A stretch of DNA of 34,514 nt from Chloroflexota bacterium (GTDB taxonomy: Bacteria > Chloroflexota > Dehalococcoidia > SZUA-161), in assembly GCA_021787935.1 (NCBI GenBank), contig JAJYLC010000018.1, positions 1 through 34,514 of the forward strand, read 5' to 3'. Each line of letters begins with the position of its first letter. Position 1 is the stretch's first letter. Of this stretch, positions 16,154-23,451 are shown piece after piece. Made by a program: the position numbers and the translations under genes. The notes below the pieces were generated by a model, which made no database searches, had not been told where the DNA came from, and worked only from the letters and a program-made list of their open reading frames with translations.

Positions 16154-17774
16154 ATGCCCGTCCTTCAGTGAGGGTAATTAGGCACCAGACAAGTAGATCA
16201 GCAAGTTCTACATCGGTGTTCTCACTGATACGGTGATACTTTTCCACGATGTGCCGTGGCGGCTTGAGCTTGGGGTTAAACGTCCTTGAACACCAGACCA
16301 GGGCAACGGCCAGATATTGACTTACGACCAAGGCTGGCAGTTCTTCAACGAGTGCTGCCACGGCTTCTTTTGATAGTGGTAGGCTACCAAAATACCTGGC
16401 AAGCTTGAGTTCCTCTTCGTATCTCCCGACTTCGGCCTTGATATCTCCCCACCTCTGTACGTCTTCTAGGAGAATGCGGTCAACATTCCGCACCTCCTGA
16501 GTGACAGCAACCGAGGCCTCCTTGACTTCCTTGATGGCCGACTCTTTAAGCTCACGAATCGTTGTCTTTATTCCCGTTTCCTCCGCCCGAAGCCCCTCCA
16601 CGACCCTGGTACGCTTACGTTCTTCTTCCTCCAGCCTTTTCAACTCCTCCGTGCGGGAGGCAATGCCCTTTGTCAGTCCCCCCATCTCTATGATCTCCCT
16701 TTCCAGCTCATTGTGTTCCAAGCCCGACTTGGACAGCACCCGGCAGTACGAGGCGACAGCCGAAGGCGCGACGCCCTTCTTCTTCAGGGAGACCAGGGAC
16801 TTAACTGCCTCCTCTGCTTCGCTAGGGGATAGCCCTAACCTGGATATGATGTGCTGCAAGGAATCTTTTTGTGCCTGAAGGCTGGCTACCTCCCGCTCTA
16901 GCTGTTCTCTCTTTCTCTCAACACCAAGTAGTGCCCCATATTTAATAAGGTCTTTGAAAAACCTGGTCCTCAGCGCCTCCGGCGTGAGGCTCTGGCTCGA
17001 GGCTATCTCGTCCAGCTTGACTCTTAGTGCCTCCAGTTCGCCTTTGCCAAAGCCGAGCCCTTCAAGGGCTTCTACGTGTGGCCGCAGGGCTTTGATCTTG
17101 TCATTCAACTCCTCTACCTCCCTATTCAGTAACTGTCGGCTCCCCTCCAGTCGACTGTCCTCATTTCTCAGCGCCTCACATCGGGTAGATAGCTCGGCTG
17201 TCTCCCTCTCCAGACCCTGCTTTTCTTCGGTCAGCCTCTGGCAGTCCGCAGTGAGAGCAGCCTGGGTTTTTTCCAGCTCCTTCTTTTCCGACCTCAGGTG
17301 CTCCACCTCTTGTCCCAAGCTCTTGGACTCGGCACGTAGCGCAGACCACCTGGCTGCCACAGATTCATATGATTCGCCTGTCTCCTGGACGAGCCGGAAC
17401 AGCTCAAGAGCAGCGGCGGTAAATTCCTGAGAAGGCTCCCCAGCAGGTGACATCTCACGGCACATCTCTACCCAGAGCCATAGCTTGTCTGGAGTTACCC
17501 CCATCTCGTTGAGCCTTGAGAAGAAGGCAATGCCCAACAGAGCCTGAGATACCCCGCCACCTTTCTTCCTCAACTCCACAGAAAGGTCGCGCAGGGCGTC
17601 CACCAGATCAGCGACCTCGGTAAAGGCTGGGAACCGGCCAGCTCGGAAATCGTTCACCACGTTCACAACAGTCCCTTTCCCCACCGCGGCCTCGGTCGAG
17701 ATTTGGTCATAGGAGTAGCCTTCCAGATACAATCTCACAATCTCAAGTTTCTTTTTTTCATTCAGTTCCTTCAC
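16140..17774 (-). CDS. HTH and long coiled-coil protein
   Basis: This 544-residue protein starts at GTG (17774) with GGAGG seven bases upstream. Residues about 5-45 form a helix-turn-helix of the transposase/sigma-like kind (KKLEIVRLYLEGYSYDQIS, then VGKGTVVNVVNDF). A helical domain follows (about 50-140). Two long coiled-coil blocks (about 145-240 and 270-450) come next, with phrases such as LSTRCEALRNEDSRLEGSRQLL. The last 90 residues look globular (LPLSKEAVAALVEELPALVV, LVWCSRTFNPKLKP). No Walker motifs are seen, so it is not an SMC-type ATPase. The combination of DNA-binding head and long rod resembles DNA-tethering or partition proteins in outline only. It overlaps the next gene by 14 bases, and a direct-repeat array lies 70-140 bases upstream of its start. 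Confidence 0.78.
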   Translation of the reverse strand: MKELNEKKKLEIVRLYLEGYSYDQISTEAAVGKGTVVNVVNDFRAGRFPAFTEVADLVDALRDLSVELRKKGGGVSQALLGIAFFSRLNEMGVTPDKLWLWVEMCREMSPAGEPSQEFTAAALELFRLVQETGESYESVAARWSALRAESKSLGQEVEHLRSEKKELEKTQAALTADCQRLTEEKQGLERETAELSTRCEALRNEDSRLEGSRQLLNREVEELNDKIKALRPHVEALEGLGFGKGELEALRVKLDEIASSQSLTPEALRTRFFKDLIKYGALLGVERKREQLEREVASLQAQKDSLQHIISRLGLSPSEAEEAVKSLVSLKKKGVAPSAVASYCRVLSKSGLEHNELEREIIEMGGLTKGIASRTEELKRLEEEERKRTRVVEGLRAEETGIKTTIRELKESAIKEVKEASVAVTQEVRNVDRILLEDVQRWGDIKAEVGRYEEELKLARYFGSLPLSKEAVAALVEELPALVVSQYLAVALVWCSRTFNPKLKPPRHIVEKYHRISENTDVELADLLVWCLITLTEGRAYGGK

Positions 17775-17843
17775 CTCTTCGCCTCCATGCCCCTCTTGCC
17801 GAATGTAAACATGGTCTGCCCCCTTTACAGTGGTGGCATAGCG

Positions 17844-17914
17844 TTTTGACTATTTGACCGGCCTTTTGAACACTTTTTGACCGAGTTTTTGACCAGGATT
17901 GTGAACATCTGACC
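17844..17914 (+). repeat. Iteron-like direct repeat array (TTTTGACC type)
   Basis: Seven copies of a short word with the core TTGAC or TGAAC follow each other: 17844-17850, 17853-17859, 17864-17871, 17874-17882, 17886-17894, 17899-17906 and 17907-17914. The TGA cores are spaced 8, 12, 11, 12, 12 and 8 bases apart. The best copies are TTTTTGACC; a more distant relative occurs at 17933-17939. On the minus strand the word reads GGTCAAAA. The array lies 70 to 140 bases upstream of the HTH coiled-coil gene, in an otherwise gene-free spacer. It could be an iteron origin, a partition site or an operator of that protein. Confidence 0.65.
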
Positions 17915-18089
17915 GCTATTCTGCCCCCGCTATTTGAGCATTCCGCCGAGTGGGATTGACCTAACGTGGCGGCAGGCACAGCGCTGACGATTTGCTGGAG
18001 CAGAACCCTAAGGATTTCCAGCGGTTTCCTTGTTACAACCTTTTGGCTTATGATGTGGCGGAGGGGAAGAGACCGAAGGCTGGCCCCCG
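17915..18089. other. Spacer between iteron-like array and small Gly-pair protein gene
   Basis: With the repeat array, this forms a 315-base interval (17775-18089) without a credible gene. Open frames exist across it on the minus strand (17758-18195, 18008-18256), but they overlap the well-supported gene at 18090 and their translations show no protein-like pattern. The interval would suit an origin or a promoter region for the downstream operon. Confidence 0.45.
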
Positions 18090-18317
18090 CTAGCCTCCTT
18101 TCTGATCTTTGCTCCTCTTCCCCTCCATGACTTGTTGAAGGCATTGCTTCGGTGGTCTGCCACCCCGAGTGCCCCACTCTGCGAAACGATCCCAATGGAG
18201 TTCCTTGGTCCGCTGCCCACCTCTCCTGCCGATTTTGCGGAAATGGTCTGTGCCATATTTAGAAAGGGTTTTCAGGCCACCCCTTCTGCCCATCTCTTCA
18301 ACACTTAACTCTGCCAT
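18090..18317 (-). CDS. Small glycine-pair repeat (KGG-like) protein
   Basis: This 75-residue basic protein is built from three repeats of about 20 residues ending in RRGG or RGG: MGRRGGLKTLSKYGTDHFRKIGRRGG, then QRTKELHWDRFAEWGTRGG. This resembles the stress-associated KGG repeat (as in GsiB) and small proteins found on phages and plasmids. GGGAGG a few bases before the ATG supports it as real. The high Arg/Lys content suggests nucleic-acid binding or a disordered role, but function is unknown. It is divergent from the plus-strand gene at 18403 and heads the minus-strand module, with the iteron-like spacer behind it. Confidence 0.7.
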   Translation of the reverse strand: MAELSVEEMGRRGGLKTLSKYGTDHFRKIGRRGGQRTKELHWDRFAEWGTRGGRPPKQCLQQVMEGKRSKDQKGG

Positions 18318-18343
18318 AAGCCTCCCGCCGATATGGCGAGCAG

Positions 18344-18373
18344 TTGCTACCTTATTAATATCATTGCTATAAT
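18344..18373 (+). promoter_or_regulatory. Sigma-70-like promoter in the divergent region
   Basis: TTGCTA (18344-18349, four of six matches) and a perfect TATAAT (18368-18373) are 18 bases apart. Transcription would begin near 18380, giving a leader of about 23 bases to the ATG at 18403. The region lies between two divergent genes and is A+T-rich, so a minus-strand promoter for the small Gly-pair protein probably overlaps it. Confidence 0.6.
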
Positions 18374-18402
18374 AAAGTTAAGAGGATACAAACACGTGTG
18401 AA

Positions 18403-19137
18403 ATGGAGTATTGCTATAAAAATCGTCACCTGGTGTTGTGGAGTTTGCTTCTCTCACCCTGTGCGTCGAACCCTGAGCAGGTCGAGCACCTGCAACAACT
18501 ATGGGTAGACATCTGGCAGCGGAGAAGTGAGCAGCGCAGAGAATGGACAGCCAAGGTGCCATTGTCTGTCCCCTTGGGCCTTACAGGGACCTATGCTCTC
18601 ATCCAGGGTTACGGTTGCGTCGAGGGTGATTATGAGATTCTCGGCTTGGCGCCAGAACCAGAATTGTTGTTATGTTTCGACAAGGTACTACAAACGCCTA
18701 CATACAAGGTTAAGGGGGAATTGACGGCAACCACGAAACGGCGTCTGGAGAGCTGGTTAAAGAAGGCTTACCCACAGCGGTTCAGACACCCTGGTCCGGT
18801 AAAAGGGTTACCTATATCGCGGGGCGAGATATTGCTGATAGGAAGTCCTGTACTTAGGGAAGCCATAAAGGAATTGGTGGTAGAAGCTACGGTGCAAGAA
18901 ACGGTTGCTGCTGACCCGCGCTATTCTTCTACTACGGACGGATTGAAAGTGTTACGTCATGATGCGCAGACGCGGTTCGAGGAGACGCTCAAAGTATATC
19001 GTGGGCGCAAAAAACGTTCTTTGGGGCAAGCCGCAACTGGGATGCCCGTCGTCCTTGTCACCAGCGAACTTGATCCTCACTACATCGTAGTTAAAGGTCG
19101 CCGGATGGCCTATCTGCCCGTGCTCGGCCGCACATAG
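18403..19137 (+). CDS. Hypothetical protein, 244 aa, on the opposite strand of the element
   Basis: I do not recognise this protein. It has no clear catalytic motif. Residues 45-85 show a moderately hydrophobic beta-like stretch (VPLSVPLGLTGTYALIQGYG) and the middle has the phrase LTATTKRRLESWLKKAYPQRF. The C-terminal part is basic (YRGRKKRSLG) and ends in strand-like VVLVTSELDPHYIVVKGRRM. The N-terminus MEYCYKNRHLVLWSLLLSPCAS could look like a signal peptide by chance. The best Shine-Dalgarno candidate, AGAGGA, is 16 bases before the ATG, which is far, so the true start may differ. The promoter upstream supports expression. It is the only plus-strand gene in the element and may be a repressor or accessory protein; that is only a guess. 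Confidence 0.6.
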   Translation: MEYCYKNRHLVLWSLLLSPCASNPEQVEHLQQLWVDIWQRRSEQRREWTAKVPLSVPLGLTGTYALIQGYGCVEGDYEILGLAPEPELLLCFDKVLQTPTYKVKGELTATTKRRLESWLKKAYPQRFRHPGPVKGLPISRGEILLIGSPVLREAIKELVVEATVQETVAADPRYSSTTDGLKVLRHDAQTRFEETLKVYRGRKKRSLGQAATGMPVVLVTSELDPHYIVVKGRRMAYLPVLGRT

Positions 19138-19181
19138 ACGCGCCGATGGAACGACGCACCTTCCCGCTTCTAACCATCAGC

Positions 19182-20174
19182 CTACCTCAGCCCTAGTCGC
19201 TCGACTGGTTTGGCTCTGTCAAGGGCGGCAAGCGCTTCCTCTAACTTCAATCCCATGGTATACCTTCGGGTCATCGCCAAGTCTTTATGGCCGAGCAAGA
19301 GCTGCAACAAGAAGGGATCTTTGATTTCTCTCAACGTGTTTAACGCCCAAGTGTGCCGCAGTTTGTGAATAGCCCCAGGACAGTTGACCCCCGCCCGCTT
19401 CTTGATTCTTCTAAAGGCAATATGGAGTCCGTTCACCGTAAGTCTTTTCCCTTCCTCCGTGAGCCAGAGCCAGTCGCCGGCTCTGCCATATCGTTTGGCA
19501 CGCTCATCTCGGAGAGCCAAGTATTTCCAGAGAGCCTTCTTAGTCACGGTATCAAAGCCGATCACACCTTCTTCACCTCCCTTTCTGAGCACCTTTGCCC
19601 TGCCTCGCCTCAAGTCCAAATCCAGGAGGTGGAGGTTAGCCACCTCACGGAACCTTCCCCCACTGGCAAGATAAAGCAGAATGATTGCTTTGTTCCGTGC
19701 GCCCAGAAAGCTAGCCCCATCCTTGAAGTCATAGTCGCAAACCGCAAGCAGCTTTGTCAGCTCTCCGGCTGTGTATGGTTCGACCGGCTTCTCTTTTGGC
19801 GGCTTCGGCTTGATATTGGAGAGGGGGGTCTTCTCTAGAAACCCTTCTGATACGGCCCAGTTGAGGAAGCGCCTCAAGGTTCGGTAGTAGCGCCAGCCGC
19901 CTGTCTTTGAGGACTCTCGGCAGTTCTCTGAGCCATTCCCCGTGGTTCCCCAGCGGTTCCTGGCGTTGCCAGCATAGGCTAGGAATTCTCTAACTTTCCA
20001 GGAATCTATTCCTTGGGGATCATCAGGCCAATTGTGCTCCGACGCGTACCACAGGAAGCGCCGTAAATTGCCTTGGTAGTAATCAACAGTGGAGGGCTCC
20101 CTCCCGTCCACCTGTAGCGCGAAGATGAACCCCTGCACCAAGGCCGACAGGGGCAATTGGGATTTATTCCCCAT
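19182..20174 (-). CDS. Tyrosine recombinase/integrase adjacent to tRNA-Met
   Basis: This 330-residue protein has both parts of a phage-type integrase. The N-terminal SAM-like core-binding domain (residues about 8-115) contains REPSTVDYYQGNLRRFLWYA and GWRYYRTLRRFLNWAV. The catalytic domain carries R (SGGRFREVANLHL), K (KVLRKGGEEG), H-x-x-R (IHKLRHTWALN), H (LLLGHKDLA) and Tyr (TRRYTMG). The gene is transcribed away from a tRNA-Met gene whose 3' end is 122 bases from its start, the standard layout of a tRNA-targeting integrase. It is therefore the likely integrase of the element extending to the left. The ribosome binding site is poor. A second, minimal recombinase with a zinc ribbon lies about 4 kb away. 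Confidence 0.93.
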   Translation of the reverse strand: MGNKSQLPLSALVQGFIFALQVDGREPSTVDYYQGNLRRFLWYASEHNWPDDPQGIDSWKVREFLAYAGNARNRWGTTGNGSENCRESSKTGGWRYYRTLRRFLNWAVSEGFLEKTPLSNIKPKPPKEKPVEPYTAGELTKLLAVCDYDFKDGASFLGARNKAIILLYLASGGRFREVANLHLLDLDLRRGRAKVLRKGGEEGVIGFDTVTKKALWKYLALRDERAKRYGRAGDWLWLTEEGKRLTVNGLHIAFRRIKKRAGVNCPGAIHKLRHTWALNTLREIKDPFLLQLLLGHKDLAMTRRYTMGLKLEEALAALDRAKPVERLGLR

Positions 20175-20296
20175 GTCTTTTTGCGGGGGCCAGCCAATAC
20201 GACTTCTCTTGGGAAGAGGTCTTTGGTCTGAACCAAGTTTGCCTAGCCTTAAGCTTTGGCAAAGGCCTTTGGTCTAGAAGCCTTCTTCCCTGTGTA

Positions 20297-20372
20297 TGGT
20301 GGTAGCGGAGGGATTTGAACCCCCGACCAAGGGCTTATGAGTCCCCTGCTCTACCGGCTGAGCTACGCTACC
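20297..20372 (-). tRNA. tRNA-Met (anticodon CAT)
   Basis: Read on the minus strand, the acceptor arm GGTAGCG pairs with CGCTACC, the D arm is GCTC/GAGC, the anticodon loop is CTCATAA, and the T arm has the TTCAAAT loop. A encodes the discriminator and CCA is encoded at 20299-20297. The anticodon CAT fits elongator Met, but tRNA-Ile2 (where CAT is modified to read ATA) cannot be excluded. The 31-39 pair of the anticodon stem is an A-G mismatch, other stems pair well. The 3' end borders the integrase gene and is the presumed attachment site of the element. Confidence 0.95.
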
Positions 20373-20436
20373 ATAGGAAAATATGATAGCACCGGAGATA
20401 CAGTGTAGTCAACGTTAGAAGGTGTTCGAGGCTGCC

Positions 20437-21627
20437 CTATCTGTTGCTGAGAAGTGCTACGACCCTGTCCAGTATCTTGTCAGCCACCTCTGATTTGAGC
20501 ATTAGCGGAAGCTCCTCCGCCTTACCATCGCGGCCTATAAATGTCACACGGTTGGTATCGGTATTGAATCCGCTGTCTTTTGCTGTTATATCATTTACCA
20601 CAATAAGGTCAAGCTGCTTCTTCTTGAGCTTCTCGGTGGCCCTAGCTATTATGTCCCCGCTTTCGGCAGCGAAGCCGACCTTGATAATATCTCCCTTCAC
20701 TTCAGCGAGGATGTCGCCAGTCTTTACTAGTTCAAGATTCAAGGTTTCAGCTTCCCTCTTTATCTTGCCCTCAGTCATGGTGGCAGGCCTGTAATCAGCC
20801 ACTGCAGCAGCCATAATAAGGACGTCTGCGGCAGCAGTCGCTTTAAGTATGGCGTCTCGCATCTCCTCAGCCGTCCGCACGAGCATTGCATCAACCCCCG
20901 GCAGAACTGGGAGCGACGTCGGCCCCGTAACCAGAGTCACCACTGCACCCCTATCCCTGGCTGCTTCAGCTATGGCATAGCCCATTTTACCGGAGGAACG
21001 GTTGCCTATATACCGGACTAAATCGATGGGCTCCTGAGTCCCCCCGGCGCTGACTACAATCTGTTTTTCAGCAAGATCGCCTTTCCTGCCCAGTACGTGG
21101 TAGATGATGCCCAGGATCTCCTCGTTCTCAATGAGCCGCCCCATGCCCACCAGGCCCGAGGCCAAGCGGCCATAGCCAGGACCCACTATGGTGAACCCTC
21201 GTGAGCGCAGTTTGTTCAAATTCTCCTGTGTTATGGAGTTCTGCCACATGCCAGCATCCATGGCTGGTGCCAGAATCACGGGAGCCCTGGTAGCAAGCAC
21301 GGTGCTGAACAGCATCTCATCGGCGATCCCTGCCGCCAGTTTGGCAATAGCATCCGCGGTCGCAGGAGCCACAACCACCACATCAGCCCTTTCCGCAAGC
21401 GCAACATGCTCTACACTGAACTCGGATGTCGGCTCGAACATATCAGTCACCACAGGTCTGTGAGTGATACTGCGGAAGGTCAGCGGCATCACAAACTGCA
21501 TAGCAGCCTTGGTCATTATTACATCAACGCATAACCCTTTTTGCGTCAACTTGCTGGCGATATCCGCTGCCTTGTAAACCGATATGCTGCCGGTCACTCC
21601 CAAGATTACATTTTTATCCTTGAACAC
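20437..21627 (-). CDS. coaBC: Bifunctional phosphopantothenoylcysteine decarboxylase/phosphopantothenate-cysteine ligase
   Basis: This 396-residue protein makes 4'-phosphopantetheine precursors in two CoA steps: CTP-dependent ligation of cysteine to 4'-phosphopantothenate, then FMN-dependent decarboxylation. The N-terminal CoaC flavoprotein half is seen in ILGVTGSISVYKAADIASKL, ADVVVVAPATADAIAKLAAGIAD and the PAMDAGMW (PxMNxxMW-like) site. The C-terminal CoaB half shows IVVSAGGTQEPIDLVRYIGNRSSGKMGYAIAE and AAAVADYRP. The length is normal. It starts at GTG with GGAGGGAG upstream, 15 bases after coaX, so the two CoA genes form an operon. The gene ends 64 bases before the tRNA-Met 5' end. Confidence 0.97.
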   Translation of the reverse strand: MFKDKNVILGVTGSISVYKAADIASKLTQKGLCVDVIMTKAAMQFVMPLTFRSITHRPVVTDMFEPTSEFSVEHVALAERADVVVVAPATADAIAKLAAGIADEMLFSTVLATRAPVILAPAMDAGMWQNSITQENLNKLRSRGFTIVGPGYGRLASGLVGMGRLIENEEILGIIYHVLGRKGDLAEKQIVVSAGGTQEPIDLVRYIGNRSSGKMGYAIAEAARDRGAVVTLVTGPTSLPVLPGVDAMLVRTAEEMRDAILKATAAADVLIMAAAVADYRPATMTEGKIKREAETLNLELVKTGDILAEVKGDIIKVGFAAESGDIIARATEKLKKKQLDLIVVNDITAKDSGFNTDTNRVTFIGRDGKAEELPLMLKSEVADKILDRVVALLSNR

Positions 21628-21642
21628 GCTCCCTCCAGATAT

Positions 21643-22416
21643 TTACTGCCTTCCGCTATTCAGCTCGTGGACCAATCTCAGACCCACCAGCGTCAGGTCA
21701 GGGTCCAGAACATCGATTACATCGGTCTCTCTGGCGATAGCGCCTGCCAGCCCGCCCGTAGCAATTACCCTCACCTTTCCACCAAGTTCCTTTTTCATAC
21801 GGGCCACAATCCCTTCGATAAGCCCGACATAGCCGAAAATAATTCCTGACTGCATCGCAGCCACGGTATTTCTGCCGATAGCTTTCTTCGGTCTAGTCAA
21901 CTCCACGCGTGGCAATTTAGCCGCACGCTCAAAGAGCGCATCGGCGGAGATGCCAATTCCGGGAGCGATGGCTCCCCCGAGGTAATCGCCATCAGCCGAT
22001 ACAGCGTCCAACGTAGTTGCAGTGCCAAGGTCAATAACAATCAACGGACCTCCATAAAGGCGGTGGGCTGCTGCGGCATTGACCACTCGGTCAGCTCCGA
22101 CCTCGCGGGGATTATCGAGCGAGATGCGAACTCCGGTTTTAATCCCCGTGCCTACCACGAGAGGAGTGACTTTGCAATAACGCTGGCACAATTCGTCTAA
22201 AACCGTCACCATAGGCGGAACCGAGCTTGAGATGATAGCCTCGTCGATATCGGAGAAGGAAAGGCCATCCAGAGTCAACAGGTTGAGCAAAATCGCAGCA
22301 TATTCATCGGCAAGCTTATGGACATCTGTGGAGAGCCTCCAGGTAGCCTTCAGCTTCTCGCCTTGAAAAACACCCAGAGCAATGGTGGTATTGCCAATAT
22401 CAATTGCCAGTAACAT
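21643..22416 (-). CDS. coaX: Type III pantothenate kinase
   Basis: This 257-residue protein is a type III pantothenate kinase (CoaX), which phosphorylates pantothenate in the first CoA step. It opens with the ASKHA phosphate-binding motif MLLAIDIGNTTIALGVF and shows NPREVGADRVVNAAAAH, then VIDLGTATTLDAV (with the second acidic ASKHA motif) and VIATGGLAGAIARETD. Type III enzymes are not inhibited by CoA and need a monovalent cation. The start ATG has GGAGG ten bases upstream. It sits just before coaBC in the same operon. Confidence 0.97.
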   Translation of the reverse strand: MLLAIDIGNTTIALGVFQGEKLKATWRLSTDVHKLADEYAAILLNLLTLDGLSFSDIDEAIISSSVPPMVTVLDELCQRYCKVTPLVVGTGIKTGVRISLDNPREVGADRVVNAAAAHRLYGGPLIVIDLGTATTLDAVSADGDYLGGAIAPGIGISADALFERAAKLPRVELTRPKKAIGRNTVAAMQSGIIFGYVGLIEGIVARMKKELGGKVRVIATGGLAGAIARETDVIDVLDPDLTLVGLRLVHELNSGRQ

Positions 22417-22519
22417 GCTGTCTCTGCCTCCACACTCGCCGGTAAGGTGCCAATAAATTGACGTATATTATAACGAAGTTCGTTTGCGGTTACAATGACT
22501 CCCCGGGTAATCCTTGAAT

Positions 22520-23215
22520 TTAAAGCTCAGTCTTCCTGGCTTGTTGGCGCTTGAAGTAGTCCAGACCTTTCTTGGTATCGCTGGCAACCCGAGGTTTGTC
22601 GCAGTTGGCAATCCTGTACTTGAATAACCAGTAGGTGAACTCCTGTAGCTGGCCCAAACTCATGGTATCACTTTCGGGGTAGCTTTTATCTTTGCGAAAT
22701 TTCCGTAGCAGTACCGCCCGGCTGGCTCCGTAGACCCTCTGGTAGCTATCTTCAACTTCTCCCCTGCCCCTGTAAAAGCTATGCGATTGATACTCTTTGC
22801 TGATTTCCTCTTCAACTGCCAGAAGAACAAATTTCTCCACAATAACGCCATAGAAGTAGTTGAGATAGGCATGATATTTGGCAGGGCCAATAAGCCTCTT
22901 GAAAGCATCCTCGGATAATTCTTCAGGCAATCTGCCGGAAAAGAGCAGGTCGATAAGTTCCTGCTCTGGAATAAGGCCGTCCACCTCCTGGCAGAGACGC
23001 TGCGCCAGAAGAAGCCAGTCGAATGCCTCGCCGGCGATTAAGTAGCAGTAATGATATTCGCCATGGCTTTCCTCAGGCCAGCTCCAGAGCCCGATAGCCT
23101 CAAGCAGGGCAATATGCCAGGGCTTTCCACTGGCGATGGCTTGCTTCAAGTGCTGTACCGCCTCGCTGTCGCCGACAGTGGTCACCGAACAAGGATTTGT
23201 ACTATCTTGAGCCAT
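22520..23215 (-). CDS. Conserved hypothetical protein, 231 aa
   Basis: I do not recognise a family with a known role. The protein is mostly helical and tryptophan/tyrosine-rich. Phrases include HIALLEAIGLWSWPEE, YHYCYLIAGEAFDWLLLAQRL, then HAYLNYFYGVIVEKFVLLAVEEEI and YRGRGEVEDSYQRVYGASR. There is no signal peptide, membrane segment or cofactor motif. Such proteins are typical of lineage-restricted conserved genes next to CoA synthesis genes. The start codon has only a weak upstream GGGCGGG. It lies 103 bases before coaX on the same strand, so joint transcription is possible. Confidence 0.75.
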   Translation of the reverse strand: MAQDSTNPCSVTTVGDSEAVQHLKQAIASGKPWHIALLEAIGLWSWPEESHGEYHYCYLIAGEAFDWLLLAQRLCQEVDGLIPEQELIDLLFSGRLPEELSEDAFKRLIGPAKYHAYLNYFYGVIVEKFVLLAVEEEISKEYQSHSFYRGRGEVEDSYQRVYGASRAVLLRKFRKDKSYPESDTMSLGQLQEFTYWLFKYRIANCDKPRVASDTKKGLDYFKRQQARKTEL

Positions 23216-23276
23216 TTAACCCGCCCTGTTGAATAGGCAGCAATCCCTATTTCATGAGGTCGTTTAGCAATGAGTC

Positions 23277-23365
23277 TACCATACCGACGAAAGTCGGTAT
23301 CCAGATACCTTCACCGTAATTTTAAAGCTGGGTTTTCTGGATTCCGTGTCAAGCACGGAATGGTA
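23277..23365. repeat. Compound palindromic intergenic repeat
   Basis: Two perfect hairpins flank a 40-base middle: ATACCGAC-GAAA-GTCGGTAT (23281-23300) and ATTCCGTG-TCAAG-CACGGAAT (23341-23361). The outer ends, TACCATACCG (left) and CGGAATGGTA (right), and the inner CCAGA and TCTGG also pair. The 89-base unit could therefore fold as one large cruciform. Palindromes of this style, with TGGATTCC and GGAATGG edges, are widespread mobile intergenic repeats in bacteria (REP/Correia-like). It lies in the 236-base gap between a hypothetical gene and polX and could also act as a transcription terminator or RNA stabiliser. Confidence 0.8.
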
Positions 23366-23451
23366 ATTGTGTTTCTAAACACCCTCATTTCATGATTACC
23401 ACGAACAGATTATCATCCCACATATGAGCCGATTTCGCAACAGCCGGATTC

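Noticed and set aside
17758-18256. Open frames on the minus strand across the spacer before the HTH gene
   Set aside because: They overlap the well-supported small Gly-pair gene and the iteron-like array, and their translations do not look like proteins.
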